From positions 75,729,644 through 75,793,643 of the forward strand of contig OX578276.1 in the NCBI GenBank assembly GCA_951217055.1: DNA of 64,000 nucleotides, in the 5' to 3' direction. Source of the stretch: Gerris lacustris. Its lineage: Eukaryota; Arthropoda; Insecta; Hemiptera; Gerridae. Below the pieces are notes generated by a model. The model ran no database searches. It had not been told where the DNA came from and was given only the letters and a program-made list of their open reading frames with translations. Below are positions 1 to 12,800 of the stretch, in pieces (position 1 is the stretch's first letter; each line of letters opens with the position of its first letter). Made by a program: the position numbers and the translations under genes.

Positions 1-141
1 TAATCATTGAATTATTTATTTGTTTTTCACCTCAAGGACTAATTATTTAAAAGAAGTGGCTAGGTGGCAGATTCAAAATTAAATGTTTACTATTTGGGTC
101 TTATTTACCTAGGCCTAAACAATTATCATTCTGGTCCTTAG

Positions 142-199
142 CATAGAAAGGTTTACAAGAGGATTGCTGAATTTGAATTGGTTAAACAGCATTGATGAA
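142..199 (+). other. Possible internal exon, unrecognised gene
   Basis: A plausible acceptor (AG at 140-141) and a good donor (GTAAGT from 200) bound 58 bases that stay open in one frame, reading about 19 residues rich in Leu and Asn. It could belong to the same plus-strand gene as the exon ending at 2040, but the phases join only if the downstream acceptor is read two bases later than the obvious one. I recognise no homologue. Very tentative. Confidence 0.15.
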
Positions 200-1410
200 G
201 TAAGTTTGAGTTGCTCATTCCATGAATTGTGACCTTCAAAAGGGGTAGTGGAACTCAGTAATTAGTTTACATGGGTTTTATTGGCAGACTTATTAAATTT
301 AAAATATAGGTTTGATAAAAAAAAACAATGTTTATAATATTCCTTTTTTATCAAAAAATATTTTTATGTTCTTATAATAACTTTTGTAGGATCCAAACAG
401 TTTTAGACTATGAGTCTCATCAGATTTAAATAATAACATTTCCTCTTTGTCTAATTGCATAATTTATACATCATTTTAATAAAAATATCATATCATTCTT
501 GGTATTTTAATAAATCTGGGGGACAGCAGTGGCTCCGCCAAGTATAAGGGGAATCTTGTATACCTAGTAGAACTTACTTGGATGGGGGAAACTTGGCTAA
601 ACCTATGATCTCACAACTTTTTACATGAGACTTTGCTTATTTTTTTACACAAGTGTTTTTGTTGAGATAAATTTTACAAATAAATAGTAAATATGTAATC
701 AAAAGTTATGACTCTTAAGTATTAACAAATTGAAAAACCTTTTTAATTTTAATTATCTAATAATAAATGTGGAGTTTATATAAGCCATTACCATTTTAAT
801 ATCTTTTGAAACCTAATTAATGATATTTTCAATTGAATTTTATTTATAATTCCTTATATAATAGAATAATTAGTTTTAAAGCGTTAGGTGTATCAATTAT
901 CTATATAATTTCAATGTTATCAGTAAAGAGTTGTCACTTGCTTTAGTTGAACTTAATTAATTAGCAGCCTTGTAATAGGTTTGTCACTTTGGTTTTATAC
1001 TAACTTTTAATTAAATTAATTATTATTAGACTTAAATTAATTAATTATGCTAGTCATCTTACGTGGAGAGACAATTTTATATTATTCCTTTAAATTAATT
1101 AGAGTGAAATATTATTTTTGTCGAGAAAAAAAAATATGGGTAATTACTTCAGTCTGGTAAAGTTAAGTTCATAACAATAAATAAGAAAAAAATTGTTAAA
1201 TTTGGTGAAGCACCAAAAAAATCATTAACTAGGTTGCAAATGAACAAAGCCTGCTCGTTTATGAAGTTTTAAAGGAACTTGTTAAAAAAATGTAAGCCTA
1301 AATGGTCAACATTTTACACAAGCCTGCATCACGAAATTATATCCATGAACAAATTTACAAGTTGCAAGTTTTTTCTAGCATTTAAAAGGCTGCTACAATG
1401 TTTATAAATA

Positions 1411-1811
1411 CAGTAGAACCTCGCTTACACGACCCTCAATGACATGACAACCTCAATTACAAGTGCAATTTTCAAATCCCCTTGAGATTGCCATAACACA
1501 TAATGTTAAATTAACCTCTTTAACGCGATGATTATTATCCAAGCAACCTCAATAACACGTTTTTTCCAATTCACAACGCAACTCAGAACCTCTATAAAAA
1601 GTCGTTTTGAGAAGTCAACCTCAATAACGCAACTCTATACAGGAATGGGTCGACCTTAAACAAGTCTAGACTTGAAAACCCCGCCCATTAACCTCGATAA
1701 CATGACTGATAGCCAAAATAACCTTGATAACACGACCCACAACAAAAAGAGCACCTCGATAACAAGACTGTTTCCCTAACCCTTGAGACACTTCTTATAG
1801 AGGTTATACTG
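1411..1811. mobile_element. pogo/Tigger-like MITE (401 bp)
   Basis: The ends are CAGTAGAACCTC and its inverted counterpart GAGGTTATACTG, each flanked by TA, the target duplication of Tc1/mariner/pogo elements. No transposase frame is visible. The interior repeats short units of the type CCTCGATAACACGAC. The same end sequence recurs at 16410-16747, so this is a family. Confidence 0.75.
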
Positions 1812-1972
1812 TAATATATCAATTCAAAGGTTATTTTAGGATAAAATTTAAGGCCATTGGATTTTCGTAGTTACACAAATAGTAAAGAGTTACAATAACA
1901 CTTTAATAAATAAAAAGTATAACATTTGATTCTCGGGGAGAAAGTTATTAATTTAATCTTCTTTTTTTGCAG

Positions 1973-2040
1973 AGAGTGGTGTACCTGACTACATGAAGCA
2001 AATTCATAGAAGAGTGTCCAATGGAGTTATCGGCAGATAG
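1973..2040 (+). CDS. Probable last exon of an unrecognised gene
   Basis: A textbook 3' splice site (T-rich tract then GCAG, ending at 1972) is followed by an open frame of 21 codons ending in TAG at 2038-2040; the peptide begins SGVPDYMKQIHRR and is basic near its end. The A+T-rich sequence after the stop would be the 3' untranslated region. Transcription would converge on the minus-strand Eaf6 gene. I do not recognise the protein, and 21 residues are too few to assign a family. The upstream exons would lie mostly left of the window. A chance ORF after a chance acceptor cannot be excluded. Confidence 0.35.
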
Positions 2041-3794
2041 TTATTTTTCTGCATTTCATGAGAATGATATTTTGTTGGCATACAAGTTTTATTGTTTTAT
2101 ATATCTTTGTCTATGATCATCTAAAAGTATCTTTCTGGAAGTAATTAAGTTTTAATTTGCTTCCTAACCATTTGTATATTTATATTTTTTATTTGGAGTT
2201 TTTTTTAACAATGCAGTATTGTTGTATTCTTCTGTGATACGTTATCAGTTCAATAGAAAAATAATATTTTTATGATATAAGTAGAGGAATCATCTTTATT
2301 TTTCAGTAATTAAAGGTAGAATAATTAGATATAATCAGAGGTGTACTTATATTATGTTTATTATAATCCTCCACTTCAGATTATCCATTGAATTTTCATT
2401 AAATTATTTGAAAAATGAATTTGATCTGAGAACATGCTTGAAGACAGAGCTGGATTGTTAAACCGAAAAATTGAAATTGAATGAATGACAAATTTTTCTG
2501 TTTTATACAATAATTGAAAATCTTACAAAATTATTATTTACAAGATGACAACACTAGGCGTTGTTTTATAACTGCTGATATGAAATTTATTGAGTATGAT
2601 TTTTTTTTATATATTAGTTTGTAGTTTCCTAAGTAGATAACTTTCAAGGTAATCTTACGTAATGTGTACTGAGGTATTCGGCAGTTACATTTTGACAGGT
2701 TTACTAATTTAGTTAGCTGTAATACATCATTGTCTCATATAAAATGAATTATTGATTGATAAATCCACAATATTATTATGAAATATGAATATTTTTTTGA
2801 GTTATGTCATAGTTAATATTATATGGAAAAAGTTTCGTTTCAATTCGAGCAAGGTTTTTTTTTTAATAATTAAGCAATTTTGAGTGTCAATTAACTGGTT
2901 AAAGAAAGCAAGGCTTTTTCAAAACAAATTAGTTGGTTTCAAGAAGGGACTGATTTTTTATGAGTTTGGTCATTAAATGAGATTAAGTTTATTTAGTCCA
3001 TACAACTTCAATGGTAATGTATAAAAAAGTAAATAAATAATAATAATTAACAAAAATAAAAATAAGCCCTGTTAATAAAATTAAACATATGTAAGTTGTG
3101 CTTACTAAGATTTTACTAAGCATGTTTCTTAGGTTGCTTTATTTATTATTTCAAATTAATACTATATACAATATAACCTCATTTTAACAGACTAATAAGG
3201 GTTAAATGTTGACCATAATTAAAGTCCGGTTTGTAATAAATTATTTTCCAATAATAATGCTGAAGGATGTATATCAATGAAGGTACAATAGTTTGCTATA
3301 AAAAGTGTTAATAAAAAAAAATCAGCCTTAAACATAGGTTTAATTGAAGAATATGTGTACACATTTACTGCATTCATCTTTCGAACAAAAAGGTCCTGTG
3401 TCATGTTGATTGCTTACATTCATTCATTTGAAAAAATAATTTAATTTTTTTTTTTTTTACCTTTATAGTATAATATGTGAGTTAATTTAGTATTAGAGTT
3501 CAAAACTAAAGCCTAAAGAAATAGATTACCACAAAAGTTTAGCTCCAACTAATGGTTTGCCTGCCATCCGAAACTGCCTTACTATTTAGCCACTTTTATA
3601 ATTTCATTTACACATTCCTGTATGCTCAATATATCATCCTATTTTTATGTATTAATCTTCAATAATAAAATTTGGACTAGTCTGTTTTTATATGAAATAA
3701 CTAGAAGCAAAAAGAATATTTCGATCAACAAAAAAATCAGTACTGTTATTATGATAAAACATGTGTAAGATGTGAGTACTAAGAACTTACTATA
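2041..3794. other. A+T-rich non-coding stretch
   Basis: Probable 3' untranslated region of the exon ending at 2040, then intergenic sequence. I see only short chance ORFs, homopolymer runs and no repeat shared with the rest of the window. Confidence 0.5.
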
Positions 3795-4041
3795 CTAGCT
3801 TTACAATTAGTTTTTACTCTGACAAGTGAGATAATTTAAAAAATATAGGAGGGGGAGCCAATGAGAGCTTGAGATTTTGACATTTTTTAATGTAGTGCCA
3901 AAAATTGGGTAAACCGCCTATAGGACTGCCTCCAACGTGGCTTTTCCCTGACTGGCTCCAAAACAAGTGGCTTTTCCCCCTCATAGAAAACATAGGTTTG
4001 CTAATCCGAGATGTCAGAGTAAACAATAATTGTAAGACTAG
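3795..4041. mobile_element. Hairpin MITE, CTAG-TTACAATTAG family
   Basis: The left end CTAGCTTTACAATTAG is mirrored by AATTGTAAGACTAG at the right end, and inner arms repeat TTTACTCTGACA in inverted form. The interior has the block GAGCCAATGAGAGCT that recurs near 46600 and, diverged, near 17050. No coding capacity. Confidence 0.6.
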
Positions 4042-4474
4042 CATGAGTGTGTATATCTAGTTACTTTATAATCAGAATTACCTCTGAAATTTAAAGATAT
4101 TGAATGAGCTCTTACCCTAAAAGCTAATCTTGGGAAGTTGGTTTTACCAAGTTCACAAGGTCATTATGCTATTTGAGATTACCCTCTTAAACTATTATAG
4201 CATGAAAGCTGTTAGCAATTATTTAATTAATAATATTTATATCAAATATTAGATTTCTATTCTGTAAATACTTTTTTAAATCCTTTAGAAATTTTCTAGT
4301 ACATATATAATACCAGTTTTTGTTTAATATTTAATGAGTATGATTATTTTTATTTTATTTTGTGGATTCCCAAATGATAGATGAGTAACATTTTCTTACC
4401 TGGTTTTTGATAATGGCCTTTCGAAGCTGCCTTAATTTTAATAAAATATATTTTCAAAATAATAAAGCTTAGTA

Positions 4475-4533
4475 CTAGTCTTACAATTAGAGTTCACTCT
4501 GGCACACTGCCAGATTAAACACTAATTGTAATA
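4475..4533. mobile_element. Short relative of the TTACAATTAG hairpin MITE
   Basis: It starts CTAGTCTTACAATTAGAGTT and ends with an inverted ACACTAATTGTAA, about 60 bp in all. It looks like an internally deleted copy of the element at 3795-4041, with a small inner inverted repeat around CTGGCACACTGCCAG. Confidence 0.5.
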
Positions 4534-4550
4534 TTAATGTAGGTTTATTA

Positions 4551-5110
4551 AACTTTTATGTATCTGACTTTTTTTATTATTCCTTTGGGAGAGAATAATT
4601 TTGTAAACATTTTAAAATAACAGTTAAAAATAATAAAACACATTTAATACCATTGTTTGAACATTTAGGTTGTTCTCGAAAATGTTTTAAATTATAAGTT
4701 CAAAATATACACTGTTGCAATATATTTTGTATGCTAAATTTTTTTCTTACCCTTTTAAATCTAAACTGATTGTAGATATATTATAATTGTATTGTATATA
4801 ACAAAAAGGATATGTAACAAATTTATTTATATTAAATTAAATATTAACTGTGTCAATAAAGTTTTCTGTGATAATAAATTTGCTTGCTTTATTTCAAAAA
4901 TTTCCTTTCCCATTTGAGCAAAATGTACTTGAAGCTTTTATGAAACTACTAACAACAAACTGTTATAATACTAAAACTTATCTTTCAACACAAAGTTGTG
5001 CTCAGAATAAGTTATGTCTCGTTAATAACACTAAGACCCAGTACACACGTTAACTAATTTGAGCTAAGGAAAAGTTAACTGTTTTGTCGGAAATCTGGTG
5101 CATAAAATTC
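4551..5110. other. A+T-rich stretch without recognisable features
   Basis: A 67-codon frame at 4850-5053 has low-complexity composition and no splice signals or homology that I can see. Nothing else is supported here. Confidence 0.5.
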
Positions 5111-5685
5111 TTTTATCTACGATTGATACGAAATATAAACATTATATCTCTGTTTAGATGCGTAGAAAGTGATTATTTACGTACTTGTATTCATTACGCA
5201 TGCGCGTCTCATAGTTCTGAAGAATTCCTCTTCTTTACCACACTAGTGCGGTAAAGAAGAGGAATTCTTCAGCTTTACGCACGATTAGCTAGTTTGTTTA
5301 CATTTAACAAAACTAATTTGCTGTTCATTATTAAAGTAGCTGTTTATATCGAGTTTTTAGTGAAAAACAATGAGTGAATCAAGTGACTTTGACGAAAATG
5401 TGGAGAATAATACTCCTCCAGAAATAATTAATTCGGCAAAAAATACAACTCAAGAATTAATGCCATCTTTATCAAGAGAAGAGATACGAACTTACCTACA
5501 GCAAGTTTATTTTTTTCTGTATTTATAATTAAATCTAACAATCGTAGATAAAGTACGGTACGCAACTCGAGCGAAAACGGCATTTTGCATTGCTCGTGTG
5601 GTTTTACAACCCTCGCTGTCGCTCGGGTGCAAACTCCACACTCGCATGCAAAATGCTACTTTCCGCACTCGACTCGTAATGTACT
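5111..5685 (+). mobile_element. 575-bp element with palindrome and 52-codon ORF (copy 1)
   Basis: Layout from left: TTATCTACGATTG at the 5' end; a perfect palindrome of about 54 bp at 5218-5271 built on CTCTTCTTTACC and centred on ACTAGT; an ORF at 5370-5528; an inverted CAATCGTAGATAA at about 5540; then an imperfect hairpin of about 130 bp from AGTACGGTACGC to CGTAATGTACT. Related copies lie at 34882 (+), 39024-39600 (-) and 61347-61913 (+), so the whole is a dispersed unit. I can assign it to no named family. See the finding on this element. Confidence 0.7.
5370..5528 (+). CDS. 52-aa acidic ORF carried by the repeated element
   Basis: ATG follows a stretch that looks like a short 5' leader (GAGTTTTTAGTGAAAAACA). 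The peptide starts MSESSDFDENVENN, is acidic and Ser/Asn-rich, and ends in a hydrophobic LQQVYFFLYL before TAA. The same ATG and frame are kept for about 45 codons in the minus-strand copy starting at 39339. Copy 2 (from 35160) is shifted after about 11 codons; copy 4 (about 61590) has lost the ATG and has an internal stop. It could be the 5' end of a transposase or of a captured host gene. I see no domain and do not claim that it is translated. Confidence 0.3.
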   Translation: MSESSDFDENVENNTPPEIINSAKNTTQELMPSLSREEIRTYLQQVYFFLYL

Positions 5686-6251
5686 ATTATCAATGCATAT
5701 AGGCCAGCAGGGCTGTATAATGGATTTTTTTTGCAATAAAAATTGTAATAGGTAGATATTTGTTTCCTCAAAATAGGATAAGTCATGTTGTTTAATTTTA
5801 TATCCTATACCAATTTGTTGATACTGGTTTAATGATAATATTATTTCACCAAGGTCATCCATTATCTTATCTTACTGTCACTTAAATGCTAGGCAGACAT
5901 ATGGGAATTTATTTGCCGTCAATTTGAATATATTATCAAATTTAAAGCAAATGTTAATAAATTCATCTGTATTTATGAGTGAATAAAATGGAAATAGTTG
6001 ACAATTGGTGGCCATTAGCAGAATCAGAGAAGATAATAATGGACTGCAATTATATAAGGCTCAAAGTAAAATTGTTTTAGACCAATTTTTTTCTTATTAT
6101 TAATTTAGTAAAAGAAAATTTTAAGATAATAAAAGTAAAAACAAATTGTGTTAATATTATGAGTTTTTTTTTTTTAAATATATGTTCACAGTTATATTAT
6201 TTTTTCTATTTAAAAATGACACTGGATTGGGTAAAAATTAAATTTCACTAG

Positions 6252-6401
6252 ACTGGTCTTACAATTAGAATTAACTTGTGTTACCATGGGAAAATTATGA
6301 GAGTTGGAGATTTTTATATTTGACCTTCTAGAATCATTGGCTCCCAACCCGTAATTTGACTTTACCACTTTGTAAAAAGTTTATTTTTAATTGTAAGACT
6401 A
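6252..6401. mobile_element. Hairpin MITE, TTACAATTAG family (third copy)
   Basis: It begins GGTCTTACAATTAGAATTAAC and ends TTTTAATTGTAAGACTA in inverted orientation. The interior has GGAGATTTTT, CCTTCTAGAATC and ATTGGCTCCC, the same blocks as the copies at 3795 and 46555. Non-coding. Confidence 0.55.
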
Positions 6402-6488
6402 CTGTAACCAAATTAATTAACTTAAAATGTTACTTTAAATCAAATTATAATTATCATTAACTACATGAGACATACAGAGAAAAATAGA

Positions 6489-6565
6489 CCCCTGACCGGG
6501 ACTTGAACCAAGGGTCTCCTATTAATCCGTTACAGGTGCTCTTACCAACTGAGCTATACGGGAGA
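6489..6565 (-). other. tRNA-like segment (pol III box A and box B)
   Basis: On the minus strand the segment reads from TCTCCCGTATAGCTCAG to the end of a T-arm around GGTTCAAGTCCCGG. The D-arm and T-arm match the tRNA consensus, but the anticodon stem (CCTGT/ATAGG) encloses nine bases instead of seven and the acceptor ends do not pair well. It is therefore a tRNA-derived part of the element and not a functional tRNA gene. Confidence 0.6.
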
Positions 6566-6706
6566 ATGATTTTTCTCTGTCGTTACTGATACAAATTCCC
6601 CGAATCCAAGCTTTATTGCCGTGAATATTTGGCTTGCTAGACTTGTAGAAAAGATTGAAAGCTTGGATTCGGGGAATTTGTATCGGTAACGACAGAGAAA
6701 AATCAT

Positions 6707-6788
6707 TCTCCCATATAGCAGCTCAGTTGGTAAAAGTGCCTGTAACGGATTAATAGGAGGCCCGTGGTTCAAGTCCCGGTGCTGGGGT
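6707..6788 (+). other. tRNA-like segment, inverted partner
   Basis: A diverged copy of the segment at 6489-6565 in opposite orientation. Box A is disturbed (ATAGCAGCTCAGTTGG, with extra bases), while box B (GGTTCAAGTCC) is intact. It is part of the palindromic element. Confidence 0.55.
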
Positions 6789-7174
6789 CTATTTTTCTCT
6801 GTATGTCTCCCGTAGTTAATTATAATTATAATTTGATTTCAAGTAAATCTTTCCGTAGTATGAATACTACCTAAAACTTAAAAATTTGGACTTAAAATGT
6901 TATTTCAAATACAAATTCAGGAATTACTACTATGTTGTCACAAAATTCCATTTATATTTAGCCACTTGCCATTTACTATTATTCATTTTCTTTGCCAATC
7001 GAGTTAACTTTTAACAACTTGAAAAAATGTAGTACCTATATGTTACGGCAGAGGAAAATAAAACACAACTCTTATTTTTAAGTCTTGCACTCTTATATTG
7101 AAGCTAAATGAATTTCCTGCTTCAGTTACATTATAAACTTAATTTGTATTTATACTTAATAATTTAATTTGGTT

Positions 7175-7297
7175 GAGGGCCCAGTTTGCAGAATATATGA
7201 GGAAGAGGACAAAACTTCTCACCTTATTTGCAGCTGTCCTGCATTAACTTGGCTGAGGAGGGAAACCCTCAGCCAAGAATGGTTAGGCCAAACATAA
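7175..7297 (+). pseudogene. Relic of a non-LTR retrotransposon C-terminus
   Basis: One frame reads about 40 residues containing VCRIYEEEDKTSHLICSCP and then LTWLRRETL before a stop. The Cys, acidic run, His, Cys-x-Cys-Pro pattern followed by an Arg-rich helix is the zinc-knuckle tail found after RT and RNase H in many insect non-LTR elements. The element at 35324-38414 has the equivalent tail (CPLCGLEEETAFHFVGVC). Nothing upstream of 7175 is recognisable as RT. The call rests on the motif pattern only. Confidence 0.5.
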
Positions 7298-7299
7298 CC

Positions 7300-9899
7300 A
7301 TTCAGCACACTGAAGAACTAAGAGATTGCATCCAATACCAGCCTAAGTCCCTTTGTACTCCAAAATGTACATAAAATCTACAACTGTAGCTTAGCTAACA
7401 TTGTCATTTGTATTGTTGTCCTCATGCGTGCTTGTGTATTTGTATATGAATGCATATTTATATATAGATGATACTAGTAATGATGAGAATGAATTGGGAT
7501 ATAAATCTATAGACGAAAATAGATAAAATTGTGGAGTGGCATAAGCGTGTAACAAAGGGCCAAAAAAATAAAAAATATAGATAAAATAAAAATTAATTGG
7601 ATTATTCAATAAACATAATATAAAAGAAGAAAGGCGAAGATAACAACAAAAATAAAAAACAATAATAGCAAAATCGGATAATAGATATCAAAAGCAAGAG
7701 TGGCGCCATTCAGCTTTCAGCCACAGGTGGAAGAAGGGATAAAAAAAACACCCTATAACTTTTTCTGACTCTCGGTTAAGAAATAGAAGGAGCCAGATTA
7801 AGAACAGTAATATTAATCTTGGACATAGTACACTTTTTCTCACTCCATAGCAGTAATTCTTAACAGAGTCCTCATTCCTCAATTTAACACTGTGTGCTGC
7901 TACCTTGATTGACAACTCCACCTAGCAACATCAAAACTTCCTGACATATTAAGTTGCTACCTAGTTCTGTATAATGTAGACCTAAAATTACTCTGAATGA
8001 TTAACTTCTTATCTACAACACAGTTTTAAAACCAGCTTGAACCTGGAGGTTTGGAATAACACCAGGTCTTCCAACTCCCAAGCAAGCTCTTTAATCCAAG
8101 ATCCTTAAGAAGATAAATTTACCCTACACAATATTCTTCTTTTTTTGTGTAACCTATCCAATAACCCTAATCCTTAAGTAGAACTCCTTCCTTCCCAATC
8201 CATCTGAGATAACCCACCTCATTACCTGAGGTGTCAGTGGCCCAGATATTTACTTAATAGGCAATTATTTATTAATAATCACCCAACTTATCATTCTTAT
8301 TAATTTTTATCATTATTATCACAAAGTTTTTTTTCTCTCTCACTCATTTTGCTTTTTCACATACTGGATCATTCACCCCCAATAGGGTTAGTTAGTCAAT
8401 GGACTATTTTCATGTAATTCACCATCCAAAAAACCGTGTATTTATCACTAATACCATTTATAATGATTAGTTGTGTTGACAGGAACTAAAGTTCCTATCC
8501 TAACCTTCCTTTCAGTAAGAGAAGACAAAGAGTCCCAAATGTACAAGACATTAAAAAAAATGAGATTAATAATAAAGACAAAACAAGATATTATAATAAA
8601 AAATGAAATTGTTTATATTTAAATGTTGATAAATAAAAAAAAAAAATATGATACACTTTTTATTTAACAAAATATTTACAGTCACTTTTTATTTACAAAG
8701 ATCATTCTATAAACTATCTATTAAGTACATAGAAGCAAGATAATAAATTCACTGATTACTTAATGGAGAAAATAGTAAGTTCCTAAAATTTTAAAATTAT
8801 TTATTTGATATTAGGAATACAGAAATCAATTAGCTGGTGAAAAACAAAAAAAAAATAATAATAATAATAAAATTAACATTTAATCAATCCTTATTAACAA
8901 ATTTATTGTTAACAATACAACTAATTAACATTTTTCTATGTCACATACTTCCTCAAAATTTTAACTAGATAATTCAATAATTCTTGTTTAGGATAAATAA
9001 AATAATTAGTTTATATTCTAGAACATTTTATCACAATAAACAAATCAAGTTTTAAAAGGCCAGACTTATTAAAATGATAAAATTAACATATATATAAAGC
9101 TCTTAGCTTTAGGAGGGACATAATTAAAGATAGAGGAAAATAAAAATTAAAATAATAGAAGGGGTTTTCATATCAAAATTTTATTATGTTTCCAATTTCC
9201 TAAATTAATATCTTAACTCCAGTTAGAATTCGTATTAATAACAATTATTACTAGTCACATGAATAACCAGAGTACTTTCTAAAAGCAATTATGAATTCAT
9301 ATATATTCTTAAGTATTGAAGAATAGTACAAGACTAAATTTAAATGAAGGCAATATTAATACATCTCCTTTTTACATACAAACAATACAATACAGTAAAA
9401 ATAAATAAATGATAATCAAATTAATATTATTAACTGCTTTAAATTCTTATTTTACAGTAGAGCCATGAATGCATGCATACATTGTTTGAATTTTATACAT
9501 TTTTTATATAACCAGGAAGTATATAAAGTCATTAGTGACAATAAAATAAGTTCAATCCCCCACCGAATGATCTATTTTTGTAGTTTTCTTAAAAATAACC
9601 AGTATATTTACATTAACGGATAAAAATTTTTATCAAAGTATGCATGGAACCAGGAGTTCAGTAGAAAAAAATAATGAATTTGGAGCTAAAATAATACCAA
9701 ACTTCCTGTAGTTATTATAGAAACAATATATTTGAGAAGGTTGGTTTAAATAGCATTAACATGATAACCTTCTATAAAATGCAGAGCCATTTTTATTCGA
9801 TTTTTTTTCTTACTAAAGAATAAATTACAAGACAAATTAACTGTCAATAAATACATTATGCTGCCTCCCTTTAGCCAGTTATGTTCAATTAGTTTTAGA
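7300..9899. other. A+T-rich non-coding region, including the Eaf6 3' flank
   Basis: It contains short chance ORFs (for example 7391-7609 and 7688-7921 on the minus strand) without recognisable homology. The part just below 9900 is the 3' untranslated region of Eaf6; several TTTATT motifs (minus-strand AATAAA) near 8660-8690 and elsewhere could be poly(A) signals, but I cannot choose one. Confidence 0.4.
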
Positions 9900-12800
9900 T
9901 TATCGATGTTTAACTTTTTTGATGGTGGATGATGATTTTTTAAATGATGACATGCTCCTATTAAGTTTAAAGTCTTTACTAGCAGGAGAAAGAGGTCGGT
10001 CGAGTCCCCCATTAAGAGAACTGTAGCTCGAGAGGCTTGAACCATTCTGAGAACTGATTAGGTGATTCTTGCCACTATCCTTAATAGTGACATTATCTTC
10101 ACTCCCGCTGTTGCCAGTCTGTGATTCACTTTCACTGTTCAGATCTTAACAAACAAAATAAATACATTATAATGGTAATAGAGATGTGGGGCATAAGAAC
10201 AAATGCAGAAAAATGTGCTTATTACTTTTATATCAGCCATATTTGTTTTCAATACACCAACCAGGAAACATTTTTTGGGGAAAATCTTACATATTATCAC
10301 TCTTTCTGAAAAGAGTTTTAAAATTACATGTAACATACAATATAAGAATAAACTTGTTTCAACACCCTCATGTCGGCCATATTAGTTATAAAAATGCTGG
10401 CAAAAAATAATAATTTTGTAATAATATTTACATATTCTTTTCCTACTCTTCTTGACCTTTAAAACGAAGTACAACATGTCATGCTCACTAAATACATGTT
10501 GTATAGTCATCAACCATATTGGTCGTAATCCTGAAAATATTGTATGTATGTGAAATACATAAAAATGAAACAGTTGCCACAAATGCTGAGATGCACCTGA
10601 GTATCGAACGTCATTAAAAACGGTCAATTTTTACGCCAGTACTCTGAAATTAAGAATTCACTATGCACTTTCAATTATCAAATATGCTTCTACCACAAAT
10701 TAAAATAAGAATCGAATGTAGTTTAGTGAACTTGATGATCTAATTTCTGGAGATTAAGTTAAAAAAAAGTTTTGGAGAAATGGAGATAAATTGTTTAAGG
10801 CTTTTTGAGTGGGGAAAAAGGTTGGAGGTAGAAGATGACTCAAAACTTAAATAAAATGTCGGAGGGCAATTTGTAGGTGAAATTAAAGGTCATGATAAAG
10901 TCTGCTTCCTTAATTCTGTATTTAAAAATTTTCACTAAAACATGATCATGCCAACTTATCCAAGGGTTCCAGCTTTTTTGAGACACTGTATAAGCACTCA
11001 CTAAGTAATACATTAATGTATGATACAACTCTGAATAACAGACCTAATTTGTTTTGAATAACAGACATTATTTGTTCCATACAGTTAAAATACAATACAT
11101 TCCAGGCACTTTAATGAACTAAAAGAGTATAGAACTGATGGGACAACTATATGGGCAGTGTGTTATCCATCCCTAATTTAGACAAAAGGGAGACGCAATT
11201 ACAATTAAAATGTTAAGCTGCGGTAGTGTTAGTATATTCAAAGTTATTTGTTTTTCATAAAAAATTATAAAAAAAAATAAAAAAAATAAAACTATAAGTT
11301 TTGAACTCACCTTTGTCTTGGCAGTCGATAATACCGCTAACAGCCTGAAATAAAAAACAAAAATTATATAACATTAATAATGAATAGAAATAAAAAAATA
11401 AATAATTAAGGGGATGCAAATATTGGTACCAAACTGCAACAATATTATCTCCTAATGAAATTCATATTTTAAGAGAAACATTTATATGAAAATTAAATTA
11501 TACACTTATTATTTATGCAGTAGAAGAAATGCAATGATTTTGGCGAATAGTAGGTTGTGCCAACTGGGCAAACAAAAATATCACTAGATAACCATCTAGT
11601 GGTTTTATTTTTTCCCTCATATAGGTTGGCTTATCTGAGCTGTCCGATATACAAAGTAAAATGGCATAAGTATAAGTATAGTGATATTCCTTGGCCCAAA
11701 TGTTATTTAGACAAAGGAATATCTCCCCAGAGTATAGAAATTATAATTTCCCTTTGTCTAAAAGGAATATTATCTCTCCAGAGTATAGTAGTGACAATAT
11801 CCCTTAGCCTAATAATAGACATCGGGCAGGGGTGCAGTGTTCTGTAGTTGTACCGACAGTTACTTAACCCTTAAATACTAATGGTAAATGGATGGCTGGA
11901 ATTTCTAAACCTTCGCCGATTCGACTAACATATGCAGAAAATACATTTTTTGGGTTGAAACTACACTTTTATAAAGAGAAAACTATAATGAACTCATTAT
12001 TAAATCTATTAGTGAGATACAAACATTTGATGACAAATAACTTAGTAGGAAGATCAGAAGAATCTTAAATTGAGTGAACATTAATGCACCAGGTTCCATG
12101 CCCCAGGCCAAAAGCCCTAGGCCCTTTGCTAAGTGCTCCAGGCCCCAGATTATCGGCCATTGGTCTCTGGCCCAAGGCCAATTACCCTAGGCCCATTGCC
12201 CCTTACCCCTAGGCCTATTGCCCCTTACCCCAGGCCCATTTTCCCAGGCTATAGGCTCATTCGACAACCAATTAATTCCCTACGTTTATTACTAAACGTT
12301 AGTCGAATCGACGAAGTAGATTTGACGGGAATTTGCCTGAAAACGAGTGTATACTATAAAGGACTACTACCGCTACACTAGCAGGTGTGTTACTAACCAG
12401 TGCAAGCACTGCAGAAGGATGGGATACCCATCACCATCGCATACGAGCGTAAAAAGTTAAGGTTCAAACTGTGCTCGTTGATTCGACTACCATTAGCATT
12501 CCAGGGTTAAACACTGCAATTAAATAGTTTTGTTAATATTATAATATAGGTTGGCAACTTAATTTTTCAATACTCCCTCTGTTAGTTGAAGAATTAAAAT
12601 GAATGAGACTAGCATTCCAACAGTCTTTAGTGGTACACAGAAAAGTCCTACACAGTAATGCAGGAAATCGCAAATACTTACAGCCATACTGGTGATAGAA
12701 GACTTTGAAAACAATCTTTCAGCCTCCTTAAACTTGAGATTTCTTTTATCCGCTTTGCTATTGGTCAACTTATTACTAGACAGATATCTGTCCCATCCTC

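Larger units (their letters stand above)
6436..6839. mobile_element. Long palindromic element with two head-to-head tRNA-like arms
   Basis: Almost the entire 400 bp is an inverted repeat. Outer arms run AATCAAATTATAATTAT then TTAACTAC and are mirrored by GTAGTTAATTATAATTAT. Each arm contains a tRNA-like segment (6489-6565 minus, 6707-6788 plus) with box A-like TAGCTCAGTTGG and box B-like GGTTCAAGTCC. The spacer around 6610-6650 is single copy. A shorter single-tRNA version of the same design lies at 53361-53580, and the shared sequence continues past the arm to GTAGTATGAATACTACC. Confidence 0.65.

Noticed and set aside
6489..6565. Functional tRNA gene
   Set aside because: Box A and box B are good, but the anticodon loop has nine bases, the acceptor stem does not pair, and the segment is embedded in an inverted repeat.
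9746..10045. 99-codon minus ORF as an independent gene
   Set aside because: It overlaps the last Eaf6 exon in another frame; the Eaf6 frame is supported by splice phases and the family's basic C-terminus.
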